A stretch of DNA of 42,668 nt from Pseudomonadota bacterium (GTDB taxonomy: Bacteria; Pseudomonadota; Alphaproteobacteria; Rhizobiales; Xanthobacteraceae): assembly GCA_023404705.1 (NCBI GenBank), contig JAEYAU010000211.1, forward strand, positions 1 to 42,668, given 5' to 3'. How positions within the stretch are numbered: the first letter of the stretch is position 1; every line of letters begins with the position of its first letter. The position numbers were made by a program, and so were the translations under genes. The notes under the pieces are model-generated. The model saw only the letters and a program-made list of their open reading frames with translations, did no database searches and had not been told where the DNA came from. Shown here piece by piece: positions 25,201 through 33,962 of this stretch.

Positions 25201-25755
25201 CTATTTCGGCGCGCGCTTCGCCAGGATCCGCTGCAGGGTGCGGCGGTGCATGTTGAGCCGACGCGCGGTCTCCGAGACGTTGCGGCCGCAGAGCTCGTAG
25301 ATGCGCTGGATGTGCTCCCAGCGGACCCGGTCCGCCGACATCGGGTTCTCGGGTGGCTCCGGCTTGGTGCCGTCCAGCGCCAGCAGCGCATTCACGACAT
25401 CGTCGGCGTCGGCCGGCTTCGCCAGATAGTCCACGGCGCCCATCTTAACGGCGTTAACCGCCGTCGCGATGTTGCCGTAGCCCGTGAGCACGATGCCGCG
25501 CGCCTCCGGCCGGCGCTTTTTCAGCGCCGAGATCACGTCCAGGCCATTGCCGTCGCCGAGCCGCATGTCGACCACCGCATAGGCGGGGGCCGCTTTCTCG
25601 ACCTGGACCAGCCCGTCGGCCACGGATTCGGCGGTCGTCACCGCAAAACCGCGCGTCTCCATGGCGCGCGCGAGCCGCACCAGGAACGCCTTGTCGTCCT
25701 CGACGATCAAGAGCGAGCGGTCGCCCGGGATATCGATGGCGGCATCGGTCATCAT
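25201..25755 (-). CDS. actR: Redox response regulator ActR/RegA/PrrA
   Basis: A 184-aa two-component regulator. The receiver domain has the acidic pocket LLIVEDDKAF (Glu19-Asp21), the phospho-acceptor Asp63 in VVDMRLGDGNG, and Lys113 in LAKPAD. A Fis-type helix-turn-helix closes the protein (ELCGRNVSETARRLNMHRRT, then LQRILAKRAPK), nearly identical to the family's invariant DNA-binding end. In this group it controls genes for respiration, CO2 and nitrogen fixation, acid tolerance and hydrogen metabolism according to redox state. It lies 81 bp downstream of its kinase gene, on the same strand, and the two form an operon. Confidence 0.93.
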   Translation of the reverse strand: MMTDAAIDIPGDRSLLIVEDDKAFLVRLARAMETRGFAVTTAESVADGLVQVEKAAPAYAVVDMRLGDGNGLDVISALKKRRPEARGIVLTGYGNIATAVNAVKMGAVDYLAKPADADDVVNALLALDGTKPEPPENPMSADRVRWEHIQRIYELCGRNVSETARRLNMHRRTLQRILAKRAPK

Positions 25756-25836
25756 AGTCGGCAGTCTCCTGACGTCCGGTCCCAGTCGGACCGGCCCTCG
25801 CCCTTGAGATATACGTAGGAACTCGAAGCTTCCGGC

Positions 25837-27165
25837 TCAAGAAGCCGTGAGCAGGGTGGCGGGCACCCCGCCGGCCATTTCGTCGAAATCCCCCCGCGGC
25901 CAGCGTACCCGGACGACGGCGCCTTTTTCGGGGGCCGGCCGGTTGGCGAAGTCCAGGGTGGCGCCGGAACGCTCCAAAAGCGTCTTGGCGATGAAAAAGC
26001 CGAGGCCGAGCCCGGCGCTTTCCCCACCGGCAGGCCGGCCGCGGCTCGTCACATAGGGTTCGCCGATCCGGGCGATCACCTCCGGCGCGAAGCCTGGCCC
26101 GTCGTCGCTGATGATCACGGCGACGTCCTGTTCGCTCCAGCGCACCGCCACCTCGACCCGGGATTTGGCGAAATCGACCGCGTTCTCGACCAGGTTGCCG
26201 AGACCGTAGAGCAGCGTCGGATTGCGCGGCGCGAGCGGCTCGTTCTCCCGATGCGGCGGCAGCATGACCTCGATCGCGATGTCGAAGTTGCGATGCGGCG
26301 CTGCCACCTCGTCGATGAGCGCCGAAAGCCGGGTGTGCGAGAAGGGCTCGCCGGTCGAGAGCTGCGTCAGCTTGCCCAGGATCTCGCGGCAGCGCTGCGC
26401 CTGCTCGCGCAACAGCTTCACGTCGTCGGCATGCGGCGAGCCGGGCTCGAGCGCGCGCTCCAGCTCCTTGGCGACCACCGTGATGGTGGAGAGCGGCGTG
26501 CCGAGCTCGTGCGCAGCGGCGGCCGCGAGGCCGTCGAGCTGCGAAAGATGCTGCTCGCGCGCGAGCACCAGCTCGGTCGCGGCGAGCGCGTCCGCGAGCA
26601 GGCGCGCCTCTTCGGAGACCTGCCACGCATAGATGCCGATCGAGACGATCGCGAGCAGGATCGAAACCCAGATGCCGACCAGATAGAGCGTCGGCATGCG
26701 CAGCGGCTCGTCTGGTCGCCACGGCAGGGGGAAATGATAGAAGGCGAGGAGCGTCGCGCAGGCGACCGCCAGCGCGCCGAGCAGCAAGGTCATGCGCGGC
26801 GGCAGCGCGGTCGCCGAGATCAGCACCGGCCCGACCAGCATGAAGGCGAATGGGTTCTGCAGCCCGCCCGTGAGGAACAGCAGGACCGCGAGCTGAGCGA
26901 TGTCATAGGCGAGCAGCCAGGCGGCGCTGCCGGGCTCGAGCCGCTGGGTGGTGCGCGAATGGATGCGCAGCGCGACGTTGAGCCAGGCGCTCAGCCCGAT
27001 CACGGTCAGGCATTCGCCGAGCGGCAGGTCGAAGCCGAGGCCGTAGTCGACGATCAGCACCGCTGCGGTCTGGCCCACCACCGAGAGCCAGCGCAGGCCG
27101 ATGAGCGTGTTGAGCCGCACATTGCGGCGCGGATGACGATAATGTTCGAGGGCTTGGACCGGCAT
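25837..27165 (-). CDS. actS: Redox sensor histidine kinase ActS/RegB/PrrB
   Basis: A 442-aa membrane kinase with about six transmembrane helices in the first 180 residues. The quinone-sensing motif GGLQNPF (100-106) is present. The H-box AAAAHELGTPLSTI has the phosphorylated His219, and the redox-active Cys seen in RegB matches Cys259 (REQAQRCREILGKL). The ATPase domain has NLVENAVDFA (N-box), DDGPGFAP (G1) and GLGLGFFIAKTLLE (G2). It senses the quinone pool/redox state and phosphorylates ActR. ATG 27165 has AAGGA 5 bp upstream. All family residues are intact. Confidence 0.93.
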   Translation of the reverse strand: MPVQALEHYRHPRRNVRLNTLIGLRWLSVVGQTAAVLIVDYGLGFDLPLGECLTVIGLSAWLNVALRIHSRTTQRLEPGSAAWLLAYDIAQLAVLLFLTGGLQNPFAFMLVGPVLISATALPPRMTLLLGALAVACATLLAFYHFPLPWRPDEPLRMPTLYLVGIWVSILLAIVSIGIYAWQVSEEARLLADALAATELVLAREQHLSQLDGLAAAAAHELGTPLSTITVVAKELERALEPGSPHADDVKLLREQAQRCREILGKLTQLSTGEPFSHTRLSALIDEVAAPHRNFDIAIEVMLPPHRENEPLAPRNPTLLYGLGNLVENAVDFAKSRVEVAVRWSEQDVAVIISDDGPGFAPEVIARIGEPYVTSRGRPAGGESAGLGLGFFIAKTLLERSGATLDFANRPAPEKGAVVRVRWPRGDFDEMAGGVPATLLTAS

Positions 27166-27247
27166 GCGGTCCTTATAGCAGCCCCGCGCGGGCGTGCCTC
27201 AAGGCCGTCGCGGCGCGGCAGGGGAGCCAGCCGCGACGCGTCTTCGG

Positions 27248-29095
27248 TTAGCGGTCCGCCATGCCGACCAGGATGTTGTACTGCAGGCCGATCGAGCTGC
27301 GCTCGCTGTCGATGATCGCGGGATGCTGGCCGCTGCGGCCGAGCTTCGCCCGATAGTCGCGCACCGCGCCCAGATAGGAGCGCGCGCGGCTCGCGAGCTC
27401 GCCGCCCTGCACCTGGCCGCGCGAGGCAGCCGCGTCGAGCTCCTTCACGGCATCGCCGAAGCTGGCGAGCGCCGCGTCGAACGCCGCAACGTCGCCGCCC
27501 GAACGCGGGAGGCCCTCGTTCACCTTGCGGGCGAGCAGCAGGATGCGCTCGCGGTGCCAGTCGCGGGTGCGGCCGTCGCGCTTCTCGATCACGGCGATCC
27601 ACTGCTCGTCGAGCGTGGCGCGCGTCTTGCTGATGGTCTCGCTCAGCGCGCTGCGCGCGGCGAGGAACGGCTCGAACGCCGCCATCAGCTTCGGATGCAG
27701 CGCCTTTCCGCCCGCCAGCTTGTCGCTCATGTAGTCGCGCCGCTGGTAGTAGGCATGCGCCTCGTTGGCGATGTCGACGATCCCTTCGGCCGCATCCGCA
27801 TAGGTGACGACGAGCCCGTCGAGCGCCGCGATCTTCGGCTCCATGCGGGCGAGCTCGCGCGCACCCTTGAGCGCTTCCGCGAACTTCTCGCGGTTCACCT
27901 CGTAGAGTCCGCCGACGCTGCGCTCGCGCCCAGTCGGCCCGCGCTTGAGATCGACCCAGTCCTGATACCGATTCCACGCGCTGATGCCGCTGTTCGTCTC
28001 GATCAGCACGTGGTGATACATCGTGATCTTCTCGCGCCAGGCCTCCAGCTGATCCGCGTCGAGCGCCGGCACCGCGACGCTCGCGGCCGGCATGGTCTTC
28101 ATGGTGACCACCGACTTGCGCGTCTCGCGCAGATGCTCGATCGGCTTCAGCGTCGCGGCCCAGAAGTCGTGATAGTCGCTCATCGACGAGAGAACGAGCA
28201 GCTCCCACTGCACGTTGACGCGCTCGCGCACCCGATAGGCGTCGCGCAGGTCGCGCAGCTGGCGCAGGTAGCGCTCGGGCCGGTCGAGGTCGAAGCTGCT
28301 GGCGCCTTCCGAGTCCTGTTTGCCGGCCGCGGTCTGGCGCCACTGCCGGAACGCCGTGACCGAGTCGCCGTATTTCTTCAGCGCCGCATCGAAGCCCTGG
28401 GCATTGAAGTTGCCGCGCGGTCCGATCGGCAGATAAACCGCGACGTCGAACCCGCTGTCGAGCAACCGACGCATCTGCCAGCGCAGCATCTTGCCGTCGC
28501 GCCGCTCCAGCAGCGCGAGCTCCTGCGGGTTGAGCGCGCGCCGCGCCTGGTTCACCTGAAAGAGAAACGGGCGCCACGTCGCGAGATAGGGCTCGATCAC
28601 GCCCATCATGCGCGGGTGCAGCTCCTTGCCCTTCGCGAGGCGATCCTCCTTGTAGTCCTCGCTCGAGCCGTAATAGGCGGCCGCCTCGTTCATCACGGCC
28701 GGCATGCTCTCGATAGCGGCCGCGAAGGCTTCCGCGGCGCGATCGACTTCCGGCATGGCGGGGCCTTCCTTGGCGAGCTCGCGCGCCGTTTTCGCGGCGG
28801 CCGCGAAGCGCTCCTTGTCGAGCTCGAGCAAATGATAGACCGAGTCCTCCTTGCCGGTCGGGCCGGTCTTGAAATTGAACGAGGACATGTAGCGCAGCAC
28901 ATTGGTCCAGGCGCGCACCGTATCGGTCAGCACGCTCGCGTAGCGATCGAGCTTTTCCGACCACGCCTCGATGCCGTCCTCATCGAGCGAGGGCACTTGC
29001 ACGGTCGGTGGATTCTGCGGCTTGGCGTCTTGGGCGGAGAGCGGGAGCGGGGCGAGGGCGAAAGCCAGGATGGCGAGCAGGCGGAAGAGCCGCAT
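27248..29095 (-). CDS. Exported protein with two tandem DUF3829-like domains
   Basis: A 615-aa protein with a signal peptide (MRLFRLLAILAFALAPLPLS-AQ). The mature chain is an internal duplication: VPSLDEDGIEAWSEKLDRY (34-52) matches VPALDADQLEAWREKITMY (342-360), TGPTGKEDSV matches RGPTGRERSV, and KELHPRMM matches KALHPKLM. Each half is all-helical and about 270 residues, the size of a single DUF3829 domain, usually found in envelope lipoproteins. No lipobox is present here. Function is unknown; a periplasmic helical scaffold is likely. GGAGG precedes ATG 29095. Confidence 0.8.
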   Translation of the reverse strand: MRLFRLLAILAFALAPLPLSAQDAKPQNPPTVQVPSLDEDGIEAWSEKLDRYASVLTDTVRAWTNVLRYMSSFNFKTGPTGKEDSVYHLLELDKERFAAAAKTARELAKEGPAMPEVDRAAEAFAAAIESMPAVMNEAAAYYGSSEDYKEDRLAKGKELHPRMMGVIEPYLATWRPFLFQVNQARRALNPQELALLERRDGKMLRWQMRRLLDSGFDVAVYLPIGPRGNFNAQGFDAALKKYGDSVTAFRQWRQTAAGKQDSEGASSFDLDRPERYLRQLRDLRDAYRVRERVNVQWELLVLSSMSDYHDFWAATLKPIEHLRETRKSVVTMKTMPAASVAVPALDADQLEAWREKITMYHHVLIETNSGISAWNRYQDWVDLKRGPTGRERSVGGLYEVNREKFAEALKGARELARMEPKIAALDGLVVTYADAAEGIVDIANEAHAYYQRRDYMSDKLAGGKALHPKLMAAFEPFLAARSALSETISKTRATLDEQWIAVIEKRDGRTRDWHRERILLLARKVNEGLPRSGGDVAAFDAALASFGDAVKELDAAASRGQVQGGELASRARSYLGAVRDYRAKLGRSGQHPAIIDSERSSIGLQYNILVGMADR

Positions 29096-29228
29096 GGACA
29101 GCCTCCAGATCGGGACCGCGGGTGCCGGTCCTCCGCGTATTGGTGCGGGATTATAGGGTCACGGTTCAACCGTGACGCAAAATTCCTTGCGTCGCGGGTC
29201 GGGACGTGACCGGGCAGTTAACGGCGGA

Positions 29229-29708
29229 TCAGGGATAATGGAGCACGAGCACCGTGACGCCGCTGCCGGCCGCGGAGGGCGTTGCCGTCACCCAGACCTC
29301 GCCGGCTTTTCCGTCGCATTTGACGAACAATTCGTCGGGATGCGACGGCGGGACGAGGCTCTTGCGGTCGACGATCGCGAGCCGCGCGAGATCGCATGTG
29401 TGCTCGTAATGCGCAATGATCTCGGCCGGTGAACGCGCGCTGCGATAGCTCGCCGCGGTGCTGGCGAGGCCGGGACCGTCCGGCGGAGAGTAGTGATAGT
29501 GCACCTTGCCGATCGGCTCGACGAGGCCGAGGCGCTCGTTGAGCGTGCCGCGCACGTACCACCATTCGCGCAGCCCACCGCTTTCGAACTCGACATCCAT
29601 CCAGGCGAGCAGCAGCAGCATCCAGAGCGTGCCCAGGATCGCGCCCACGACGCCCAGAAACACGAGCGGAGGGACGAGGCAACCGAGAGCGTTCTTGAGC
29701 CCGGACAT
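29229..29708 (-). CDS. Small membrane protein of unknown function
   Basis: A 159-aa protein with a hydrophobic N-terminal anchor of two short helices or one long one (LVPPLVFLGVVGAILGTL, then WMLLLLAWM), followed by a soluble domain that probably faces the periplasm (REWWYVRGTLNERLGLVEPI, HYHYSPPDG, IIAHYEHTCDLARLAI). Two Cys in the soluble part (HTCDL and VKCDG) could pair. I recognise no family. It lies on the minus strand, 133 bp upstream of the DUF3829-like gene in the same direction, so the two may share a transcript. Confidence 0.7.
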   Translation of the reverse strand: MSGLKNALGCLVPPLVFLGVVGAILGTLWMLLLLAWMDVEFESGGLREWWYVRGTLNERLGLVEPIGKVHYHYSPPDGPGLASTAASYRSARSPAEIIAHYEHTCDLARLAIVDRKSLVPPSHPDELFVKCDGKAGEVWVTATPSAAGSGVTVLVLHYP

Positions 29709-29835
29709 GGGCGTTTTGTCGGCCCTGGGTCACGCCGGGTTCATGATTGTCACCAGCGCTTTCAACAGGCGACGCAGGGGGAGCCAGGGCGTTCGGGGCC
29801 TTGCATCCCGTCTCTGATCCCGCCACTTCTCCCGG

Positions 29836-30609
29836 ATGTCTCCCATGACCCCCGCCATCGCCCTCGAGCGCCTCACCAAGGTCTACAAGACCGCGACTGC
29901 GGTCGACGGCATCTCGTTCTCGCTGGCGTCCGGCAGCATCACGGGCCTGCTCGGCGGCAATGGCGCGGGCAAGACGACGACGATCGCGATGATCATGGGA
30001 CTGGTGGCGCCGACCTCGGGCAGCGTGCACGTGCTCGGCGCCGAGATGCCGCGCCAGCGCTATCGCGTGCTGCACCGGATGAATTTCGAGAGTCCCTATG
30101 TCGAGATGCCGATGCGGCTCACCATCCGGCAGAACCTCACGGTGTTCGGGCGGCTCTATGGTGTGCCCGATCTCGATGCGCGCATTGCCAGGATCGCCGA
30201 GGAGCTCGATCTCACCGAGCTGCTCGACCGCCCCACCGGCAAGCTCTCGGCCGGGCAGAAGACCCGCGTCTCCCTCGCCAAGGCGCTGATCAACAATCCG
30301 GAGCTGCTGCTGCTCGACGAGCCGACCGCCTCGCTCGATCCCGACACGGCCGACTGGGTGCGCACGCGGCTGGAGCGCTATCGTGCCGAGCGCGGCGCCA
30401 CCGTGCTGCTCGCCTCCCACAACATGGCCGAGGTCGAGCGCATGTGCGAGCGCGTGATCATCATGAAGCGCGGCAGGATCGAGGACGACGACACGCCGGC
30501 GCGCCTGCTGCAGCGCTACGGCCGCGAGAATCTCGAGGAGGTGTTCCTCGACGTCGCGCGCGGCCGCGACCGCGGGAGCCGCGAAGCCGCCGTGGAGGCC
30601 GCGCAATGA
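29836..30609 (+). CDS. ABC-2 type exporter, ATP-binding protein
   Basis: A 257-aa ABC ATPase. Walker A is GGNGAGKTT (40-48), the signature is LSAGQ (137-141; one change from LSGGQ), Walker B is LLLLDEPTASLD (157-168), and the switch His is in LASHNMAEVERMCE. Together with the permease gene that overlaps it by 4 bp, it forms a NodI/NodJ- or CcmA-like ABC-2 exporter. The substrate could be a polysaccharide, lipid or drug; no neighbouring gene tells which. It starts at ATG 29836; ATG 29845 is equally possible, neither with a strong ribosome site. Confidence 0.9.
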   Translation: MSPMTPAIALERLTKVYKTATAVDGISFSLASGSITGLLGGNGAGKTTTIAMIMGLVAPTSGSVHVLGAEMPRQRYRVLHRMNFESPYVEMPMRLTIRQNLTVFGRLYGVPDLDARIARIAEELDLTELLDRPTGKLSAGQKTRVSLAKALINNPELLLLDEPTASLDPDTADWVRTRLERYRAERGATVLLASHNMAEVERMCERVIIMKRGRIEDDDTPARLLQRYGRENLEEVFLDVARGRDRGSREAAVEAAQ

Positions 30610-31427
30610 GCGAGCTCGTCCCAGACTCGCTCAGCTTTTCGCCGCGCCGCGTCGGCGCGCTGGTCCTGCGCTACTGGTATCTGCTGCGCTCGTCCTGGCC
30701 GCGCCTGCTCGATCTCATCTACTGGCCCGCCGTGCAGATGCTGATGTGGGGCTTCCTGCAGCTCTACATCGACCAGAACGCCGGCTTCTTCGCCCGCGCG
30801 GGCGGCACCTTCATCGGTGCGGTGCTGCTCTGGGACATCCTGTTCCGCGGCCAGCTCGGCTTCTCGATCTCGTTTCTCGAGGAGATGTGGTCGCGCAACA
30901 TGGGCAACCTGATGATCTCGCCGCTGCGACCGTTCGAGTTCCTGGTCGCGCTGATGGTGATGAGCCTCGTGCGATTGGCGATCGGCATGGTGCCGGTGTC
31001 GCTGCTGGCGATCGCCTTTTTCGGCTTCAATCTCTGGGGCCTCGGCCTCGCGCTGGCGGTGTTCTTCCTCAACCTGATCCTGACGAGCTGGGCGGTGGGG
31101 ATCTTCGTGTCCGGGCTGGTGCTGCGGAATGGCCTCGGCGCCGAGAACCTGGCTTGGACGCTGATGTTCATCTTCTTGCCCCTTGCCTGCGTCTATTACC
31201 CGGTGGCCGTGCTGCCGCCCTGGCTGCAGGTCTTCGCCTGGGCCCTGCCGCCGACCTACGTATTCGAAGGTATGCGTGCGCTGCTGATCGACCAGACCTT
31301 CCGCGCGGACCTGATGATTCAAGCATTTGCGTTGAACGTGGTGCTGTTTGCACTGGCTTCGGCGGCCTTTTTGGCCCTTCTGGCGGCCGCACGCCGCGCC
31401 GGATCGCTGATGCAAACTGGGGAATAA
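30606..31427 (+). CDS. ABC-2 type exporter, permease
   Basis: A 273-aa inner-membrane protein with six hydrophobic helices, including LALAVFFLNLILTSWAVGIF and LMFIFLPLACVYYPVAVLP, the latter with the conserved short re-entrant segment of ABC-2 permeases (YYPVAVLPPWLQ followed by LPPTYVFEGMR). The start codon ATG overlaps the stop of the ATPase gene (ATGA), so the two products are made together and form the transporter. Confidence 0.9.
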   Translation: MSELVPDSLSFSPRRVGALVLRYWYLLRSSWPRLLDLIYWPAVQMLMWGFLQLYIDQNAGFFARAGGTFIGAVLLWDILFRGQLGFSISFLEEMWSRNMGNLMISPLRPFEFLVALMVMSLVRLAIGMVPVSLLAIAFFGFNLWGLGLALAVFFLNLILTSWAVGIFVSGLVLRNGLGAENLAWTLMFIFLPLACVYYPVAVLPPWLQVFAWALPPTYVFEGMRALLIDQTFRADLMIQAFALNVVLFALASAAFLALLAAARRAGSLMQTGE

Positions 31428-31498
31428 TTCACGATTTGGCGGGAAAATTTGAGAAGAATCACTTCCTCTGTTGACGCAATGAGCAAAAAGCCCCACGT

Positions 31499-31513
31499 TG
31501 TTGCGGTGCAACA
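31499..31513. promoter_or_regulatory. Palindrome resembling a PhaR operator
   Basis: TGTTGC-GGT-GCAACA is a perfect inverted repeat with 6-bp arms. PhaR, the PHB-granule-responsive repressor of Alphaproteobacteria, is reported to bind TGC-rich dyads of this kind near PHB genes, and the site lies just before the depolymerase body. It argues for a phaZ start downstream of 31513. The match to PhaR is from memory and unproven. Confidence 0.45.
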
Positions 31514-31535
31514 TCGAGTTCCAGACCCTGACGGG

Positions 31536-32876
31536 ATGCCTATTGGCGAGTTCGGCGGAGCCGCGGCTCTGCCCGACAGCGACGCCCTTCTCCTGGCGAG
31601 CCCCATTTATTGGTTCTACGAGCTGGGCCACGCGGCGCTGACGCCGAGCCGCGCCCTTGCCGATGCGGGCCGCATCTTCTGGAAGAACCCGTCCAATCCG
31701 TGGTCGCATACCACCTTCGGCAAATCGCTCGCGGCGGCATGCGAGCTGTTCGAGCGCTCCACGCGCCGCTATGCCCAGCCTGAATGGGGCATCACCGACA
31801 CGATGGTCGGCGGCGAGCGCGTCCCGGTGCGCATCAACAGCATCTGGGAGCGGCCCTTCTGCCGCCTCTTGCACTTCGAGCGCGTCTTCGACCACTCGCC
31901 GAAGCGGCCGCAGCCGAAGCTGCTGATCGTCGCGCCCATGTCGGGACACTATGCGACGCTGCTGCGCGGCACCGTCGAGGCGTTCCTGCCGAACCACGAG
32001 GTCTACATCACCGAGTGGGTCGACGCGCGCATGGTGCCGGTCACCGAAGGCCGCTTCGATCTCGACGACTATGTCGACTACATCATCTCGATGCTGCATG
32101 CGCTCGGCGGCGACACCCATGTGATGGGCGTGTGCCAGCCGTCCGTGCCCGTGCTGATGGCGGTCTCGCGCATGGAAGCCGAGAACGACCCCTATGTGCC
32201 GAGCTCGATGGTGCTGATGGGCGGTCCGATCGACACGCGCAGCAATCCGACCGGCGTGAACAAGCTCGCCGAGGATCGCGGCATCGAGTGGTTCCGCCGG
32301 CACGTGATCACCAAGGTGCCGTTCCCGCATCCGGGCTTCATGCGCGACGTCTATCCGGGGTTCTTGCAGCTCAACGGCTTCGTCAGCATGAACCTCGACC
32401 GCCACATCGAGGCGCATCGCAAGCTGTTCCAGCATCTGGTCAGCGGCGACGGCGACTCCGCGCAGAAGCATCGCGAGTTCTATGACGAGTATCTCGCCGT
32501 GATGGACCTCTCGGCCGAGTTCTATCTGCAGACCGTCGAGCAGGTGTTCATCAAGCACGCGCTGCCGAAGGGCGAGATGACCCATCGCGGCGTGCCGGTC
32601 GATCCGTCTAAGATCCACCGCGTCGCTCTGATGACGGTCGAGGGCGAGCACGACGACATCTCGGGCGTCGGCCAGACCGAGGCCGCGCACCGCCTCTGCC
32701 CGAACATTCCGGCAGACCGCAAGGTGCACTACCTGCAGCCGGGCGTCGGCCATTACGGCGTCTTCAACGGCTCGCGGTTCCGCGCCGAGATCGCGCCGCG
32801 CATCGCCGACTTCGTGCTATCCAATGACCGCCGCGGGCGCGGCGTCATTCGCAAGGTCTTCACGGGCAAGGCCTGA
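31536..32876 (+). CDS. phaZ: Intracellular polyhydroxyalkanoate depolymerase
   Basis: An intracellular PHB depolymerase (446 aa from ATG 31536). It mobilises stored polyhydroxybutyrate on granules. Family features: WFYELGHAALTPSRALADA, WSHTTFGKSLAAACELFERS, the nucleophile region MGVCQPSVPVLMAVSRME (catalytic Cys200 in place of Ser), a His-rich C-terminal end (HYLQPGVGHYGVFNGSRFR, likely catalytic His), and the acidic residue in EGEHDDISG. Relatives start about 3-8 residues before WFYELGHAA, so the first 30-60 residues are doubtful. ATG 31479 would add 19 more residues, but it would place a PhaR-like palindrome inside the gene. No TTG or GTG fits the shorter family start, only an ATT near 31604. 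Confidence 0.88.
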   Translation: MPIGEFGGAAALPDSDALLLASPIYWFYELGHAALTPSRALADAGRIFWKNPSNPWSHTTFGKSLAAACELFERSTRRYAQPEWGITDTMVGGERVPVRINSIWERPFCRLLHFERVFDHSPKRPQPKLLIVAPMSGHYATLLRGTVEAFLPNHEVYITEWVDARMVPVTEGRFDLDDYVDYIISMLHALGGDTHVMGVCQPSVPVLMAVSRMEAENDPYVPSSMVLMGGPIDTRSNPTGVNKLAEDRGIEWFRRHVITKVPFPHPGFMRDVYPGFLQLNGFVSMNLDRHIEAHRKLFQHLVSGDGDSAQKHREFYDEYLAVMDLSAEFYLQTVEQVFIKHALPKGEMTHRGVPVDPSKIHRVALMTVEGEHDDISGVGQTEAAHRLCPNIPADRKVHYLQPGVGHYGVFNGSRFRAEIAPRIADFVLSNDRRGRGVIRKVFTGKA

Positions 32877-32903
32877 AGCATTTCTCGATGAGCTTGCCTC
32901 ATA

Positions 32904-32992
32904 CTCCGTTCGTGCCCGCGAAAGCGAGCATCCAGGGGCCGCGAGGTTGTGAGCGGCGCTCTGGGTCCCCGCTTTCGCGGGGACGAACGGAG
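32904..32992. repeat. Intergenic inverted repeat (about 89 bp)
   Basis: The left arm CTCCGTTCGTGCCCGCGAAA (from 32904) pairs with the right arm ending CGGGGACGAACGGAG (32992) apart from one bulge. The centre is unpaired. It lies 28 bp after phaZ and could also act as a terminator or mRNA stabiliser. It is a common form of rhizobial intergenic repeat. Confidence 0.65.
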
Positions 32993-33085
32993 ATTGATGC
33001 GAACTGAGCCGAACTTGCGCTGACCTCGCCGCGAAGCCGCGAGCCATGGCATGATCCAGCCACGATTCGCTGGCACCCGGTCGCC

Positions 33086-33913
33086 ATGTCGCTCCGCGCG
33101 CTCCTCTTCCAACGCTCGCCGCAGCCGCCTGCGCGGCCGAAGCCGCCCTTGCGGCCCCAGCCTCAAATCATCGACGTGCCCTTCGACGGCGAGGTCTACA
33201 GCGTGCGCCTGCGCCGTCACGCGCAGGCGCGGCGCTATACGCTGCGCGTGCTCGCCGCGAGCCGCGAGGTTGTGCTCACGCTGCCGCCGCGCGGCACCCT
33301 GAAGGAGGCGCAGGCTTTCGCGCAGCGTAACGGCGCCTGGATCGCGGCGCGGCTCGGCCGCTTGCCCCAGGCCGTGCCCTTCGTCGACGGCGGCGAGGTC
33401 CCGCTGCGCGGCACGCCGCATCGCATCGTGCATCGCCCGGGCGCGCGCGGCACCGTCTGGATCGAGGCGGATGCGGCGGGCGAGCCGCGCCTCTGCGTTG
33501 CCGGCGACGCGCGCCATCTGCCGCGCCGCGTGCGCGACTTCCTCAAGCGCGAGGCGAAGCGCGATCTGGAAGCGGCGAGCCGGCGCTATACGACGGCGCT
33601 CGGCATCGCGATGCGGCGCATCGTCGTGCGCGACCAGACCAGCCGCTGGGGCTCGTGCTCGTCCACCGGCGTGCTCAGCTATTCCTGGCGCCTGATCCTC
33701 GCGCCGCCGCATGTGCTCGACTATCTGGCGGCGCACGAGGTCGCGCATCTGAAGGAGATGAACCACTCGCCGCGCTTCTGGCGCCTGGTCGAACGGCTTT
33801 GCCCCGACTGGCAGCGTGCGAAAGCCTGGCTCGACGCGCACGGCACGCAGCTGCATCGCTATGGCGAGCAGGCGCACGAGACGCTGCCGGCGAGCGACGG
33901 CACCTCTTATTGA
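33086..33913 (+). CDS. YgjP-type (M48-like, DUF45) metallopeptidase
   Basis: A 275-aa protein with the YgjP/WLM zinc metallopeptidase core. The zinc motif is HEVAH (His217, His221), and the third ligand is the His of MNHSPRFW. The preceding signature RWGSCSSTGVLSYSWRLILA is diagnostic of the family. The N-terminal domain (about 30-130) is a small beta-rich region also shared by relatives. The extension before it is Pro/Arg-rich. No signal peptide is seen, so it is probably cytosolic. Biological substrate is unknown. It precedes a drug exporter gene by 49 bp, on the same strand. Confidence 0.88.
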   Translation: MSLRALLFQRSPQPPARPKPPLRPQPQIIDVPFDGEVYSVRLRRHAQARRYTLRVLAASREVVLTLPPRGTLKEAQAFAQRNGAWIAARLGRLPQAVPFVDGGEVPLRGTPHRIVHRPGARGTVWIEADAAGEPRLCVAGDARHLPRRVRDFLKREAKRDLEAASRRYTTALGIAMRRIVVRDQTSRWGSCSSTGVLSYSWRLILAPPHVLDYLAAHEVAHLKEMNHSPRFWRLVERLCPDWQRAKAWLDAHGTQLHRYGEQAHETLPASDGTSY

Positions 33914-33962
33914 CTTGACCCATGCTATTGACGCGTGCCCCTCGGCAGGGTGTCTGGCGCTC

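Noticed and set aside
27194..29209. 671-codon open frame on the plus strand
   Set aside because: It is antisense to the DUF3829-like gene, whose signal peptide, duplication and ribosome site show that the minus strand is coding.
30516..32753. 745-codon open frame on the minus strand
   Set aside because: It runs across the permease and phaZ genes in antisense and has a His/Arg/Asp-rich shadow composition.
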